This document shows, piece after piece, positions 1 through 9,150 of a stretch of DNA of 64,000 nt. The stretch is from assembly GCF_022352055.1 (NCBI RefSeq), contig NZ_JAKRWM010000029.1:1-64000 (forward strand). The letters run 5' to 3'. Source of the stretch: Cohnella mopanensis. GTDB lineage: Bacteria > Bacillota > Bacilli > Paenibacillales > Paenibacillaceae. The position numbers and the translations under genes were made by a program. The stretch's first letter is position 1. Each line of letters opens with the position of its first letter. A model generated the notes under the pieces. The model was not told where the DNA came from. It did no database searches and saw only the letters and a program-made list of their open reading frames with translations.

Positions 1-1
1 C

Positions 2-190
2 AGTGTCGATGCGTTGTTTCAGCTCGTCTGGGGAACGGAGAGTCTGGAGGACACGAGAACGGTCGCTGTACACATCAGCAATTTACGCAAAAAAATCGAG
101 GCTGACCCTGCCAATCCTGAGAGAATTGTTACGATTCGGGGGGCCGGATATATGCTGGTTGCCAGAGGTGCGTTGCAAGCGCGAACTTAA
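2..190 (+). CDS. OmpR/PhoB-type response regulator, C-terminal fragment (5' truncated by window edge)
   Basis: Open from the first bases in frame 2 and ending at TAA 188-190, this encodes the last 62 residues of a winged-helix DNA-binding domain. The run TVAVHISNLRKKIE followed by IVTIRGAGYML is the recognition helix and C-terminal wing typical of OmpR/PhoB effector domains. The receiver domain lies outside the window. The gene converges on the GH26 mannanase gene, so co-regulation cannot be inferred. Family assignment is firm; the specific regulator and its kinase cannot be named. Confidence 0.85.
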   Translation, partial: SVDALFQLVWGTESLEDTRTVAVHISNLRKKIEADPANPERIVTIRGAGYMLVARGALQART

Positions 191-256
191 GGTTTCTTTA
201 TGTGTGAAGAAGAAGCTCGCCCGAAATTCGGGAGAGCTCCTTAATGATACTGCTAC

Positions 257-290
257 GAACTGATTAGACCAGTTCATTAGAATCTATTTT
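257..290 (+). terminator. Putative terminator after the regulator fragment
   Basis: GAACTG (257-262) pairs with CAGTTC (270-275) across a 7-nt loop and is followed within about 10 bases by TTTTT. A second hairpin lies just upstream (214-238, AGCTC/GAGCT around CCCGAAATTCGGG). Both sit between two convergent genes. Stem strength is modest. Confidence 0.45.
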
Positions 291-3136
291 TACGGTTCGA
301 TGCCCCATTGCAGAGTGCTGTTCACGTAGCCGGTCATCTTCGTCCAATCCACGTAACTGGAGCCCGTTGCGCTGAACGAATAGTCGCCCGTTTGCGTGTA
401 GTTGCTCCAGTCCGTACGCGCGATACGAATCTGAATCTCGGCAGATGCGCCTGGCGCCAGCGAGCCTGCACCGCTTGTGAAGCCGACTTCGAAGTAGGTG
501 TCAGCTCCCGTCTTAGGCGTGGTCATCGTCACGAATGTACCCGTAACGTTGCTGCTGCCCACAGTCGACCAGTCGCACCAGAACGCTTGCACTTTGTTCG
601 CGTCAATCGTGTAGTAGTACCGCAACTTGACGTTCGTAAGATTGAGCGCCGTCGTACCCGTATTCACGATATTGATGCGTGGAGCGATCGTGTTGCTGGA
701 TGCGTCCGTGTTACCGCTGTACATTTGAATCTTGAAGCTTCCAGTAGCCGGCGCCGTCGGCTTCAGCGAGACGACGTTGGAGGTTGTTGTGCCAGCTGTA
801 TTGACCGCTACGATACGATAGTTGTACGTCGTGCCGTTAGCAGCCGTCGTATCGGTGTAAGTCAAGCCCGTCAGACCTGTTGCCAACGCCGTGTACGAGC
901 CGCTGCCTGTTGCACGTTCGACTCTATACGAAGTTGCGCCCGCTGACGCCGTCCACGACAGCGATGCTTGCGCGTTGCCAGCCGTGCCCGTCAACGTCAG
1001 TGCGCCCGGCAGGGCGACCGTCGTGTCGACGATCGATATGGCGAGCACCGGAGCGGTGCCTGCGCTGAAGTTGAACGTCAGGCTCGTCGTACCTACCGTT
1101 TGCGCGGCAAGATAGCTTTTCTTAATCGTGACGGTCGTGCCCGATACGGTGTAGTCCGTGCCGGATAGGAGGGAGGCAGAACCGTTCTTAATGCCGCTCA
1201 GCGAGTTTCCGTTCAGCGTCATCGTGACAGCGATGTCGGCTTGGTTAGCCGTCTTCTTGTCAAACGTTGCGCTTGTTGGTGTAATGGTTGAGTTGTTCGC
1301 CGTTTGCGTCGTGTCGACGATCGATATGGCGAGCACCGGATCGGTGCCTGCGCTGAAGTCGAACGTCAGGTTCGTCGTGCCGACTGCTCGCGCGGCGAGG
1401 TAGCTTTTCTTAATCGTGACAGTTGTGCCTGATACGGTGTAGTCCGTACCGGATACGAGGGAAGCAGAGCCGTTCTTAATGCCGCTTAGCGTGTTACCGT
1501 TCAGCGTCATCGTGACAGCGATATCGGCTTGGTTAGCCGTCTTCTTGTCAAACGTAGCGCTTGTTGGCGTGATGGATGAGTTTTGGGCTGGATTGGTAAC
1601 CTTTAAGTTGGGCAGCTCATCCAACGTGATTACATAACTACTTTGATAAAGCGTCTTCAGTGTGGCAGGAAAATTATTAGCGGCACTCATGATAAACTCG
1701 CCGTACCAAGGACAGAAGTAGAGCCATCCCGCTTTCTCTTCTGTTAGATTTTGTAAGCTTGGGATGGTGTCGTTCTCCGTCATGGCTACCATTTTCTTAC
1801 CGGCGGTTAAATTAACAAGCTGATAGAAAGTCGAAGTGATGGCATCCTCATTGGGCACGCCGGACAGACCGTCATAACGGTTGTAGACCGTATTGTATTT
1901 ATCATAGCCGACTAGATCTACCTTATCGTCGCCGGGATACCATGCGGGGGAAGTGCTATATGTGTAGCTGTTATAGGTCCAGATTATGTTGTGCAACCCG
2001 TACGTCTGCGTAAGTTTGGTGTAGAGCAAATTCCATAACTGTTTGTACACCGTTGCGCCTGCTTTAGCCCACCAGAACCACGCGCCTTCCCCATTCACCC
2101 CGCCGTTGCCCTCTGCCTCATGAAAGGGACGGAAAATAACCGGTACCCCGTTATTTTGCAGAATCTTCAGCTGTTGCGCCAAATCATCTATGGCCAACAT
2201 CAAGTATTGATATTCTTTCGTACCGGGAACGACCGCATTGGCTGTATTAAAATTGGTTTCCGTTGGCTTGTAGGTGGCGTTCAGCCAATCCACAGACTGC
2301 CCGAGCTGATAGGCGGTGAAATTCTTGGGCACATTGATATGCCAGCTGGCTGTTGCGATCCCGCCTCGGTTATTCACCCAATCGATTACCCGAGCGGTCG
2401 TCCCGTCCTCCCAACCGTACAACGGATTATAGTTCATAAAATCGAAGCCGCGTATCGCCGGATATTTACCAGATAAATTATGGATCCAATCAAACTCTAA
2501 CTCAGAATTTCCGTTATTCCCGCCTCCGTAAATTTCCTGCTGGCCGGAGAGAATATGGTTGCCGTAAACCCCCGTCAGATAGTTCATCAATAGTTGGGTT
2601 TCCGGTGTGGCTTGAGAATCGGTGAGGATCGGCTGCACATGCAAAGGATCAAGATTGGCATAGTCTACGGTGAAGGTGTCAAAATAAGCGAATCCCCAAC
2701 CGGCCTTCACTTGGATGGTGTTGACTCCTTGATTCAGCTTTTGAATGCCAAAATCGAAATTAGACCACGTTGTCGTGTAGGGCAGCATATACGATCCCTT
2801 GGTAACGCCGTTAATCGTTAGATATTGAAGTCTGCCGTCAGGACTTAATTCCTGCATGTAACGGGTGGAGATCGAATACATGCCGGTTGCCGGAACGGTC
2901 ACCGTGAAGGTTATGGTGCCGGAGTTTTGCATCCAGACAAATCCGCTTCCGGAATATCCGGGTTTGGGAGTCCCGTATATTGAAGTTGCCACCTGAAGAT
3001 CGGAACTGAGCTGAGCGTTTTCTCCTTCAATCGTGAAAAGCGGGGTGCTCGCATGAGCGGCGGGCACGGTCGTCAACCCAAGCAGCAGAGTGAATGCTAG
3101 AATCATAGCGCTTGCTTGTTTGACCCAGGTTTTCAT
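290..3136 (-). CDS. Secreted multidomain GH26 endo-beta-mannanase (CBM35-GH26-X2-X2-FN3-CBM3)
   Basis: Likely extracellular beta-1,4-mannanase. The start is set at ATG 3136, preceded by AAGGGGAG and followed by a Sec signal peptide ending near AHA-S (residues 1-30); an open frame extends further upstream but lacks a ribosome site. Domains in order: CBM6/35-like module (about 34-160); GH26 catalytic barrel (about 165-505) with probable acid/base Glu340 in RPFHEAEG and nucleophile Glu454 in VAMTENDT; two nearly identical X2 immunoglobulin-like modules (about 515-705); fibronectin III (about 715-800); C-terminal CBM3-like cellulose-binding module (about 805-948). The architecture suggests attack on mannan embedded in cellulose. 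The paired X2 modules come from a recent in-frame duplication. A cre-like site lies upstream. Mannanase is the best call; other GH26 specificities are possible. Confidence 0.92.
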   Translation of the reverse strand: MKTWVKQASAMILAFTLLLGLTTVPAAHASTPLFTIEGENAQLSSDLQVATSIYGTPKPGYSGSGFVWMQNSGTITFTVTVPATGMYSISTRYMQELSPDGRLQYLTINGVTKGSYMLPYTTTWSNFDFGIQKLNQGVNTIQVKAGWGFAYFDTFTVDYANLDPLHVQPILTDSQATPETQLLMNYLTGVYGNHILSGQQEIYGGGNNGNSELEFDWIHNLSGKYPAIRGFDFMNYNPLYGWEDGTTARVIDWVNNRGGIATASWHINVPKNFTAYQLGQSVDWLNATYKPTETNFNTANAVVPGTKEYQYLMLAIDDLAQQLKILQNNGVPVIFRPFHEAEGNGGVNGEGAWFWWAKAGATVYKQLWNLLYTKLTQTYGLHNIIWTYNSYTYSTSPAWYPGDDKVDLVGYDKYNTVYNRYDGLSGVPNEDAITSTFYQLVNLTAGKKMVAMTENDTIPSLQNLTEEKAGWLYFCPWYGEFIMSAANNFPATLKTLYQSSYVITLDELPNLKVTNPAQNSSITPTSATFDKKTANQADIAVTMTLNGNTLSGIKNGSASLVSGTDYTVSGTTVTIKKSYLAARAVGTTNLTFDFSAGTDPVLAISIVDTTQTANNSTITPTSATFDKKTANQADIAVTMTLNGNSLSGIKNGSASLLSGTDYTVSGTTVTIKKSYLAAQTVGTTSLTFNFSAGTAPVLAISIVDTTVALPGALTLTGTAGNAQASLSWTASAGATSYRVERATGSGSYTALATGLTGLTYTDTTAANGTTYNYRIVAVNTAGTTTSNVVSLKPTAPATGSFKIQMYSGNTDASSNTIAPRINIVNTGTTALNLTNVKLRYYYTIDANKVQAFWCDWSTVGSSNVTGTFVTMTTPKTGADTYFEVGFTSGAGSLAPGASAEIQIRIARTDWSNYTQTGDYSFSATGSSYVDWTKMTGYVNSTLQWGIEP
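1023..1581. repeat. Tandem in-frame duplication encoding two X2 modules
   Basis: Two adjacent units with a 288-bp period (96 codons) begin at 1023 and 1311. They share long identical stretches, such as the start GTGTCGACGATCGATATGG, with scattered substitutions. The match fades near 1581. Period and high DNA identity indicate a recent duplication inside the mannanase gene. Confidence 0.85.
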
Positions 3137-3181
3137 TATTACTCTCCCCTTCCAATAATAAATTAGCAATACGTTAGCTAA

Positions 3182-3195
3182 TGATTTCGCTTTCA
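3182..3195 (-). promoter_or_regulatory. Candidate CcpA cre site upstream of the GH26 gene
   Basis: Read on the minus strand the 14-mer is TGAAAGCGAAATCA, which matches the cre consensus TGWAANCGNTNWCA at every fixed position except one. It lies 46 bp upstream of the start codon. Beside it are the palindrome TTAGCTAA (3174-3181) and two more TTAGC-type half sites, possibly a pathway-specific operator. Carbon catabolite repression of a mannanase would be expected. Confidence 0.5.
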
Positions 3196-3309
3196 TGCTA
3201 ACATGTAGATAAATTTTTGTATATGAACCCATTTATTCATTGTTTTCACTAACATGTACCACTTTTGTTCTATTTAATTAAAATTAATTAAAATTGATGT
3301 AGAATTTTC

Positions 3310-3477
3310 TTGCTTTTTAGTAGACAAATAGTTGGCGCGGTTTATGGGCAAATTGCCGGAGCCTATTATGGCGCAGTAGGAATTCCGGTAAAATGCTGCG
3401 ACAAGTTGGCTATGGGTACATTAATCGAAACAGCTGCTTCAAAGGAGGCTTCTTCCAATTATTTATTGCCCAGTTAG
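3310..3477 (+). pseudogene. Remnant of an ADP-ribosylglycohydrolase (C-terminal end only)
   Basis: The frame ending at TAG 3475-3477 reads VGAVYGQIAGAYYGAVGIP followed by a short tail. This is the hallmark C-terminal signature of the ADP-ribosylglycohydrolase (DraG/ARH) family. No start codon, ribosome site or upstream coding sequence of that family precedes it, and the flanking DNA is AT-rich and non-coding. It appears to be the residue of a deleted gene. The rest of the 3233-3633 gap holds AT-rich sequence and the presumed promoter of the binding protein at 3634. Confidence 0.7.
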
Positions 3478-3633
3478 AGATTATCTATCTTTTACCCAAG
3501 ACTCAAACAAGCTCTTACAACTGAAAACAAATGTACGATTATTGATATTGCGTTAAAATTCGAATATATACACAACCCTTCTATGACAACATAATGAAAA
3601 ATGTACCAACATTAAGTAGAAAAGGGGTAAAAC

Positions 3634-5427
3634 ATGAGCCGTTATTTGAGAGTAGCAAGATTGTTAACGCTTTCAATCGCAATTGGTTTATTACCGACTT
3701 TAGCCGCTTGTTCGAAGAATAACAATTCAGAATCTGCACCCAAAAGTTCATCCGCATCGGCAAGTCCGTCCGCGTCGGAATCCGGCAAAACGGAAGAGCC
3801 GACCGATCCGAGGAATCAGAAGTTCGACCCTCCGGTTACCATTACGACTGCCATTTTAGACGATGGCGCTTCGAGGGGAAATGCGTTCAAGCCTGGAGAG
3901 TCCATGGAAGACAACGCGAACATTCGCTGGATGAAAGAAAATATGGGGATCAACGTAAAATTCGATTTTATCGTAACGAAACCGGAAGATTACGATACGA
4001 AACTTCGCTTGCTGCTTTCCAGCGGTGCCAAGTTGCCTGACGCGTTCGCCGCCGGGAACGATCCGCTGCAAAGCTTGCTCGCGGCCGATAAATTGATGCC
4101 TTTGGACGAAGCCATCGAGAAATACGCGCATCCCGAGTACAAGAAGCTGTTGGAGAAGTATAGTTACGCGCTAGGAGAAGTCAAGAAAGACGGAAAGATT
4201 TACGGATTGCCAGCTTTCTTCATGGGTGACGAAGGCACCGTGATGTGGATTCGTAAAGACTGGCTTGATACTCTTGGTCTTCAACCGCCCAAAACTTTGG
4301 ATGATTTCGAAAACGTTATCAAACAATTCACGGAGAACGACCCCGATCGGAACGGTAAGAACGACACGACCGGTTTGGCCGTGCCGCTTAAAGAAGGGCC
4401 TTGGACTTGGATGGGTCAGACGGATGCGATCGTCGCCGCCCTCACCGATCAAATGATCAATACTTACGATGTGCGCTTATTCTGGAACAAAGGCGCAGAC
4501 AACAAGCTGAGCTACGGTGCGATTCATCCGGACGCCAAACTGTATTTGCAGAAGATGAGAGACTGGATGAGCAAAGGCTATCTGGATAAAGAAGCCGGAA
4601 TCAAGGATCCGTCCAAATCCTCCGAATTGGTAGCCAGCGGCAAGGCCGGCATCATGTTCGGCCCGTTCTGGATGGGCGATTGGCCGCTCGGAGACGCGAC
4701 CAAGAACGATCCGAAAGCCGATTTCGAGCCGTATCCGCTTCCGGTTGGTCCGAACGGCTTGGTGGGACGCGCGGAGAAACCGCTGACCCAGGGCTTCACG
4801 GTATTCAGAAAAGACTTCGAAAATATCGAAGCCTGGTTCGCATACTTCAACAAAATATACGCGAAGAAATTGGAGATGGAAGGCGATCCGTACTTCGATC
4901 CGCGTTGGAAAGACGGTTATCACGAAGGGTACGATTACGTGAAATGGGACGGAAAAATCGTCAAAGGCAACTACGAGGCGGCTGGCGTTCCAGCAGACCA
5001 ATGGCCGCTGAAAGACGGCGGCACGATGGACATTAGATACATGATGACGAATATTCTCGGCAACTTTACGAGCATTCCGCACTCCAACTCTGCAGCGGTC
5101 AAGAAGTTTCTAGCCGATCCGAACGCCGAGCCGGCAACGGCTTTGGAATTCGACATCAAGCAATTGAAGAAGAGACAACTTGACGCCGCTGGCGTTCGGA
5201 TTAACCAAAACATCACCGAAGGCAAAAACTATTTTACGGGCCCGATGACGCCTACGATGAAATCCAAAGGCGAGCTGCTGAAGAAACTCGCAACGGAAAG
5301 CTATCTCAAAATCATTTACGGAGAAAAACCGATCGAATATTTCGACGAATTCGTAAAACAATGGTTGGATAACGGCGGTCAGAAGATTACGGACGAAGTC
5401 AACGAATGGTACGCGAAAAACCAATAA
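3634..5427 (+). CDS. Sugar ABC importer solute-binding lipoprotein (importer 1, LplA/YtcQ-like)
   Basis: Extracellular lipid-anchored receptor that should deliver an oligosaccharide to the two permeases downstream. The lipobox LAAC puts the lipidated Cys at residue 26, followed by a Ser/Lys-rich linker to about residue 55. The 597-residue length and the N-domain motif PDAFAAGNDPLQ fit the large family 1 binding proteins paired with LplB/YtcP permeases. The ribosome site AAGGGG precedes ATG 3634. It is first in an apparent operon of binding protein, two permeases, YesM-type kinase and YesN-type regulator. The ligand cannot be read from sequence; the divergent GH26 gene makes a manno-oligosaccharide possible. 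Confidence 0.88.
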   Translation: MSRYLRVARLLTLSIAIGLLPTLAACSKNNNSESAPKSSSASASPSASESGKTEEPTDPRNQKFDPPVTITTAILDDGASRGNAFKPGESMEDNANIRWMKENMGINVKFDFIVTKPEDYDTKLRLLLSSGAKLPDAFAAGNDPLQSLLAADKLMPLDEAIEKYAHPEYKKLLEKYSYALGEVKKDGKIYGLPAFFMGDEGTVMWIRKDWLDTLGLQPPKTLDDFENVIKQFTENDPDRNGKNDTTGLAVPLKEGPWTWMGQTDAIVAALTDQMINTYDVRLFWNKGADNKLSYGAIHPDAKLYLQKMRDWMSKGYLDKEAGIKDPSKSSELVASGKAGIMFGPFWMGDWPLGDATKNDPKADFEPYPLPVGPNGLVGRAEKPLTQGFTVFRKDFENIEAWFAYFNKIYAKKLEMEGDPYFDPRWKDGYHEGYDYVKWDGKIVKGNYEAAGVPADQWPLKDGGTMDIRYMMTNILGNFTSIPHSNSAAVKKFLADPNAEPATALEFDIKQLKKRQLDAAGVRINQNITEGKNYFTGPMTPTMKSKGELLKKLATESYLKIIYGEKPIEYFDEFVKQWLDNGGQKITDEVNEWYAKNQ

Positions 5428-5467
5428 TGATGGCTGGACGCATTTGAAGAAAGAAATAATTGAAGAC

Positions 5468-5512
5468 GGAGGAGAGGGCAGCCTTGGCTCGCCTCGCTCC
5501 TCCTCTATTTTT
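5468..5512 (+). terminator. Intercistronic attenuator hairpin
   Basis: GGAGGAGAGG (5468-5477) pairs with CCTC and CTCCTCC (5492-5503, one bulge) and is followed by TCTATTTTTC. It lies between the binding protein and permease genes. It probably lets only part of transcription continue, giving an excess of binding protein over permease. Confidence 0.6.
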
Positions 5513-5534
5513 CTGATGATAGGAGGGGTGCGTA

Positions 5535-6431
5535 ATGGCAGCGTATTGGCGGAAAACTTGGCCGTTTCATGTGCTATTGTTGCCGGCTATAGCATTGGTC
5601 ATCGTCTTTCAATATGTTCCTTTGTTCGGGGCCGTAATTGCTTTCCAAGACTTCGAGCCGTGGCTGGGGATCAAAGGTTCGCCTTGGGTAGGCTTTGAGC
5701 ACTTCCGGTATCTGTTCTCGTATCCGGACGGCAAGCAAATCATATGGAATACGTTAATCATTGCCGCGCTCAAGTTGATCGTAAATTTAATCATCCCGAT
5801 TATTTTCGCGCTGTTGCTCAACGAAGTCCGCAAAATGGCTTTTAAGAGAGTCGTACAGACGCTAGTCTATTTGCCGCACTTTTTGTCGTGGGTTATCCTG
5901 GGCGGCATTCTGATCGATATTCTCTCGACGGAGGGCGGAATCGTCAATCGTGCGTTGAATTCATTCGGCATCCCGAGCATCTTTTTCTTAGGTGACGGAG
6001 AGTGGTTCCGATTTACGGTCGTTCTGAGCGATGTGTGGAAAGAATTCGGGTTTTCCGCGATTATTTTCCTGGCCACGCTGGTGGGCATCAATCCGGCTTT
6101 GTACGAAGCGGCCGAAATCGACGGGGCTTCCCGTTGGCAACAAGTCAAATCGATCTCCGTTCCTCTCATTCTACCGATCGTCATCGTCGTCGCCACGTTG
6201 TCGCTCGGCCGGATTTTGGATGCCGGATTCGATCAAATCCTGAATTTATACAATCCTCTCGTATATTCGCACGGAGATATCATCGATACGTTCGTCTATC
6301 GGGAAGGATTGAACAACGGACAGTTCAGCTTCGGAACGGCGATCGGACTCTTCAAATCGGCGATCGGCTTCATCTTGATCGTCATTAGCTACAGAATGGC
6401 TTTCAAGTTAGCCAATTACCGGATTTTCTAA
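5535..6431 (+). CDS. Sugar ABC importer permease, LplB-type (importer 1)
   Basis: Inner permease subunit of 298 residues with about six membrane helices. The cytoplasmic EAA loop EAAEIDGASRWQQV, the site that docks on the ATPase, is in the C-terminal third. The N-terminal LPAIALVIVFQYVPLFG and the internal LPHFLSWVILGG are typical of LplB-like proteins. AGGAGG stands 9 bases before ATG 5535. The next permease starts 11 bp after its stop, so the two are co-translated and should form the transmembrane heterodimer. Confidence 0.93.
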   Translation: MAAYWRKTWPFHVLLLPAIALVIVFQYVPLFGAVIAFQDFEPWLGIKGSPWVGFEHFRYLFSYPDGKQIIWNTLIIAALKLIVNLIIPIIFALLLNEVRKMAFKRVVQTLVYLPHFLSWVILGGILIDILSTEGGIVNRALNSFGIPSIFFLGDGEWFRFTVVLSDVWKEFGFSAIIFLATLVGINPALYEAAEIDGASRWQQVKSISVPLILPIVIVVATLSLGRILDAGFDQILNLYNPLVYSHGDIIDTFVYREGLNNGQFSFGTAIGLFKSAIGFILIVISYRMAFKLANYRIF

Positions 6432-6442
6432 GGAGGACGACC

Positions 6443-7321
6443 ATGCGCTATCGCTCTAGAGGGTATTCCGTATTTTCAATCTCGAACACGATCTTTCTTA
6501 GCCTGCTGTCGCTGATATGTATTCTTCCTCTTCTTCACGTACTTTCGTTATCTTTCAGCTCACGGGCTGCGGCAACGGCGAATATCGTCAATTTCTGGCC
6601 GATCGGCTTTACGACGGATGCCTATGTGAAGACATTGGGCAACGAGATGTTCATCCACTCTTTGTGGATCGGAGTAGAGCGTACCGTGTTAGGTACGGTG
6701 CTGTCGATGGCCGTCGTTACGATGGCAGCTTATAGTTTATCGAAATCCGTCCACAAATTCCCGGGCCGTCAAATTTACATTTGGATTTTCGTCTTTACGA
6801 TGCTGTTCTCGGGAGGGTTGATCCCTTCTTATATATTGGTAAGCAAGTTGCACCTGATCGATACAATCTGGTCCTTGGTATTGCCTTCGGCCGTCAGCGT
6901 ATGGAACATGATTCTGATGCTCAATTTCTTCCGGACGATTCCGCAGGAATTGGAAGAGGCCGCCTATATCGATGGAGCAGGCCACCTGAGAGTGCTATGG
7001 AGCATATATTTGCCCGTATCGATGCCGTCCATTGCGACATTGTCTTTGTTTACGATGGTATTTCATTGGAATTCTTGGTTTGACGGCGTAATCTACATGT
7101 CCAATCCGAACGGGTACCCTCTTGCTACTTATTTGCATTCCATGATTGTGAGTGACAATTTGTCCAGGGTCGGTGTAACATTGGCTAGTGTGGACAATTT
7201 TTCCAACCGGACGGTTAAAGCAGCGCAAATTTTTATCGGGGCATTGCCTATTTTGATCGTCTACCCATTCATGCAAAAGTATTTCGTTAAAGGAATCGTA
7301 CTTGGCTCGGTGAAGTCCTAG
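6443..7321 (+). CDS. Sugar ABC importer permease, YtcP-type (importer 1)
   Basis: Second transmembrane subunit, 292 residues, with the EAA loop EAAYIDGAGHLRVLW and the family ending KYFVKGIVLGSVKS. AAGGAGG precedes the ATG. The helix pattern and the segment FSGGLIPSYILVSKL are characteristic of YtcP-like partners of LplB permeases. It is separated by 56 bp from the sensor kinase gene. Confidence 0.93.
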   Translation: MRYRSRGYSVFSISNTIFLSLLSLICILPLLHVLSLSFSSRAAATANIVNFWPIGFTTDAYVKTLGNEMFIHSLWIGVERTVLGTVLSMAVVTMAAYSLSKSVHKFPGRQIYIWIFVFTMLFSGGLIPSYILVSKLHLIDTIWSLVLPSAVSVWNMILMLNFFRTIPQELEEAAYIDGAGHLRVLWSIYLPVSMPSIATLSLFTMVFHWNSWFDGVIYMSNPNGYPLATYLHSMIVSDNLSRVGVTLASVDNFSNRTVKAAQIFIGALPILIVYPFMQKYFVKGIVLGSVKS

Positions 7322-7377
7322 AGGGATTTAGTAGTGGGTTTTATACTTTCAGAATCGTCAAAATAGGATCGAATCGG

Positions 7378-9150
7378 GTGAGCTCCATGTTCAGAATCAT
7401 ACGCAGAACGATCGGCAAAATGAATATTTTCACGAAAGTAATGATCGTAATCGTCTTGATGCTTATCCCGATTATCGTCATATTCGATTCTTCTAATAAG
7501 ACCAGTACCGATGTTGTCGAACAGGAGCTGCTTCAGGTCAACCTGAATCGGATCCGGTTTTTCGTGGAGCAGATGGACGTCGAGGCGAACCGGTTATGGA
7601 GAGCCGCCTTCGTCGTCGCGACCGACCCGGATGCGGTGCAGTTGCAGCTCAGGCCTTCTCCCGAAACGGCCTATACCTTGTTGGCATCGAAGAGGCTTCT
7701 GATGCAGAAGTTGGATATGCAGTCCACCTCCTTCGAGTGGGATAACGATTTTACCGTATATTCACCGCTCTCAGGTGTTGTCGTGTCGACGAATTTGAAG
7801 CAGAATTACGATGCGGAATACTTCAGGAATTCGAGTGAGCAGCGTTGGGATTATCGCATGATCGAGATGGACAGAGGATCGGAGAAAGCGTTCGTGCGGC
7901 ATTTAATTACGCCATTCGAATTGCTGTCCAAACAGGGAGATCCGAATTTGTACGTCGAAGTCACGTTCTCGTCCGAAAATCTTGTGAAAATGCTTGAAAG
8001 TTTTATGCAAGGCAGCGTCGGCCAAGCTTTTCTCTACCATCCGGGTTATGAATCGATCATGCCGCGGGAGTCGAATCCCAAGCTGATCCATGCCATGGCA
8101 GAGCAATTCGATAAAATCAAAGCGAAAAACCCGACCGAAGGGTCTGTCAAATTGACTTTTAACAATGAACCGTATCTTGTCAATTACGTAACTTCAACCT
8201 CATTGGGATGGTATATGGTCGATTTCCAGCCGATGAAAAATGTTCTTGAGCCCATCGTTGATAGTAAACGGATGTTCTATGCCGCAAGCTTGCTTTTGCT
8301 AGTTATGGGCGTCGCCTCCGCGGCATTGCTGTACCGCAATGTACAGAAACCGGTCAACGATCTAATCCGGGCAGTAAAATCGTTGCGGCGGGGCGTGTAC
8401 GGTCATCGAATCAAGCGCGTGTCGAACAATGAGTTTCATTATTTGATCGAACAGTTCAACCTGATGTCCGAAGATATTCAGACGCTAATCGACAAGGTGT
8501 ACGCAGAGCAGCTTCATGCCAAGGAGTCGTCGCTTAAGCATTTGCAAGCGCAGATCAATCCGCACTTTCTATATAATAATTTCGCCTATATTCAAAGCAT
8601 GGCGCAGCTTGAACGGACGAATGCGATCGTCGCCTTCACGCAACACTTGAGCCAGTATTACCGATATACGACCAGGACGGAGCAACAATTGACTTCTTTG
8701 GCCGAGGAAATGGAATTGATTCGCAATTACTTGGAAATCCATCGGATGCAGTCCGAGCGTCTGCAATTTCATGAACATATCGATGATGGCATGATGTCTA
8801 TTCTAATGCCTCGGTTGTTGTTACAGCCGCTTGTCGAGAATGCGATCGTGCACGGTATGGAGGGCAAGAAAGGGAAATTCGAAATCGTCATAACCGGCAA
8901 CCGGATCGAGGACGGCTGGGAACTCGTCGTAGAAGACAACGGCATCGGCATGCAACAAGGTGATTTGGAATCTTTAAGGCACTCCTTGCAGTTGCAATCG
9001 AACGCGGATCGCAGCCTTGGGCTGCGGAACGTTCATCAGCGTCTAAGGCATTACTTCGGACAATCCTCGGGGCTTCTGATCGAACATTCTTCTCTAGGCG
9101 GACTTCGCGTGGGGTTGATAATTAAGGATGGAGGAGATTCCAATGTTTGA
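7378..9150 (+). CDS. YesM-type membrane sensor histidine kinase
   Basis: Sensor of importer 1. One N-terminal helix (about 17-36), an extracytoplasmic dCache-like domain to about residue 298, a second helix (about 299-320), then HAMP, His_kinase and ATPase domains. The phosphoacceptor is His396 in INPHFLYNNF; ATP-site motifs are VENAIVHG, EDNGIGM and LGLRNV. GTG 7378 is taken as start. ATG 7387 is equally plausible, with GGTGA 5 bases upstream, and costs three residues. It overlaps the regulator gene by 8 bp. The kinase probably senses sugar or ligand-loaded binding protein at the cell surface. Confidence 0.9.
   Translation: MSSMFRIIRRTIGKMNIFTKVMIVIVLMLIPIIVIFDSSNKTSTDVVEQELLQVNLNRIRFFVEQMDVEANRLWRAAFVVATDPDAVQLQLRPSPETAYTLLASKRLLMQKLDMQSTSFEWDNDFTVYSPLSGVVVSTNLKQNYDAEYFRNSSEQRWDYRMIEMDRGSEKAFVRHLITPFELLSKQGDPNLYVEVTFSSENLVKMLESFMQGSVGQAFLYHPGYESIMPRESNPKLIHAMAEQFDKIKAKNPTEGSVKLTFNNEPYLVNYVTSTSLGWYMVDFQPMKNVLEPIVDSKRMFYAASLLLLVMGVASAALLYRNVQKPVNDLIRAVKSLRRGVYGHRIKRVSNNEFHYLIEQFNLMSEDIQTLIDKVYAEQLHAKESSLKHLQAQINPHFLYNNFAYIQSMAQLERTNAIVAFTQHLSQYYRYTTRTEQQLTSLAEEMELIRNYLEIHRMQSERLQFHEHIDDGMMSILMPRLLLQPLVENAIVHGMEGKKGKFEIVITGNRIEDGWELVVEDNGIGMQQGDLESLRHSLQLQSNADRSLGLRNVHQRLRHYFGQSSGLLIEHSSLGGLRVGLIIKDGGDSNV

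Noticed and set aside
308..946. Long plus-strand frame opposite the mannanase gene
   Set aside because: Arg/Cys-rich composition, no family motif, and it lies wholly within a well-supported gene on the other strand.
3250..3300. AATTAAAATT repeats considered as an origin-like or attachment sequence
   Set aside because: Simple AT-rich intergenic sequence with no DnaA boxes, integrase or tRNA nearby.
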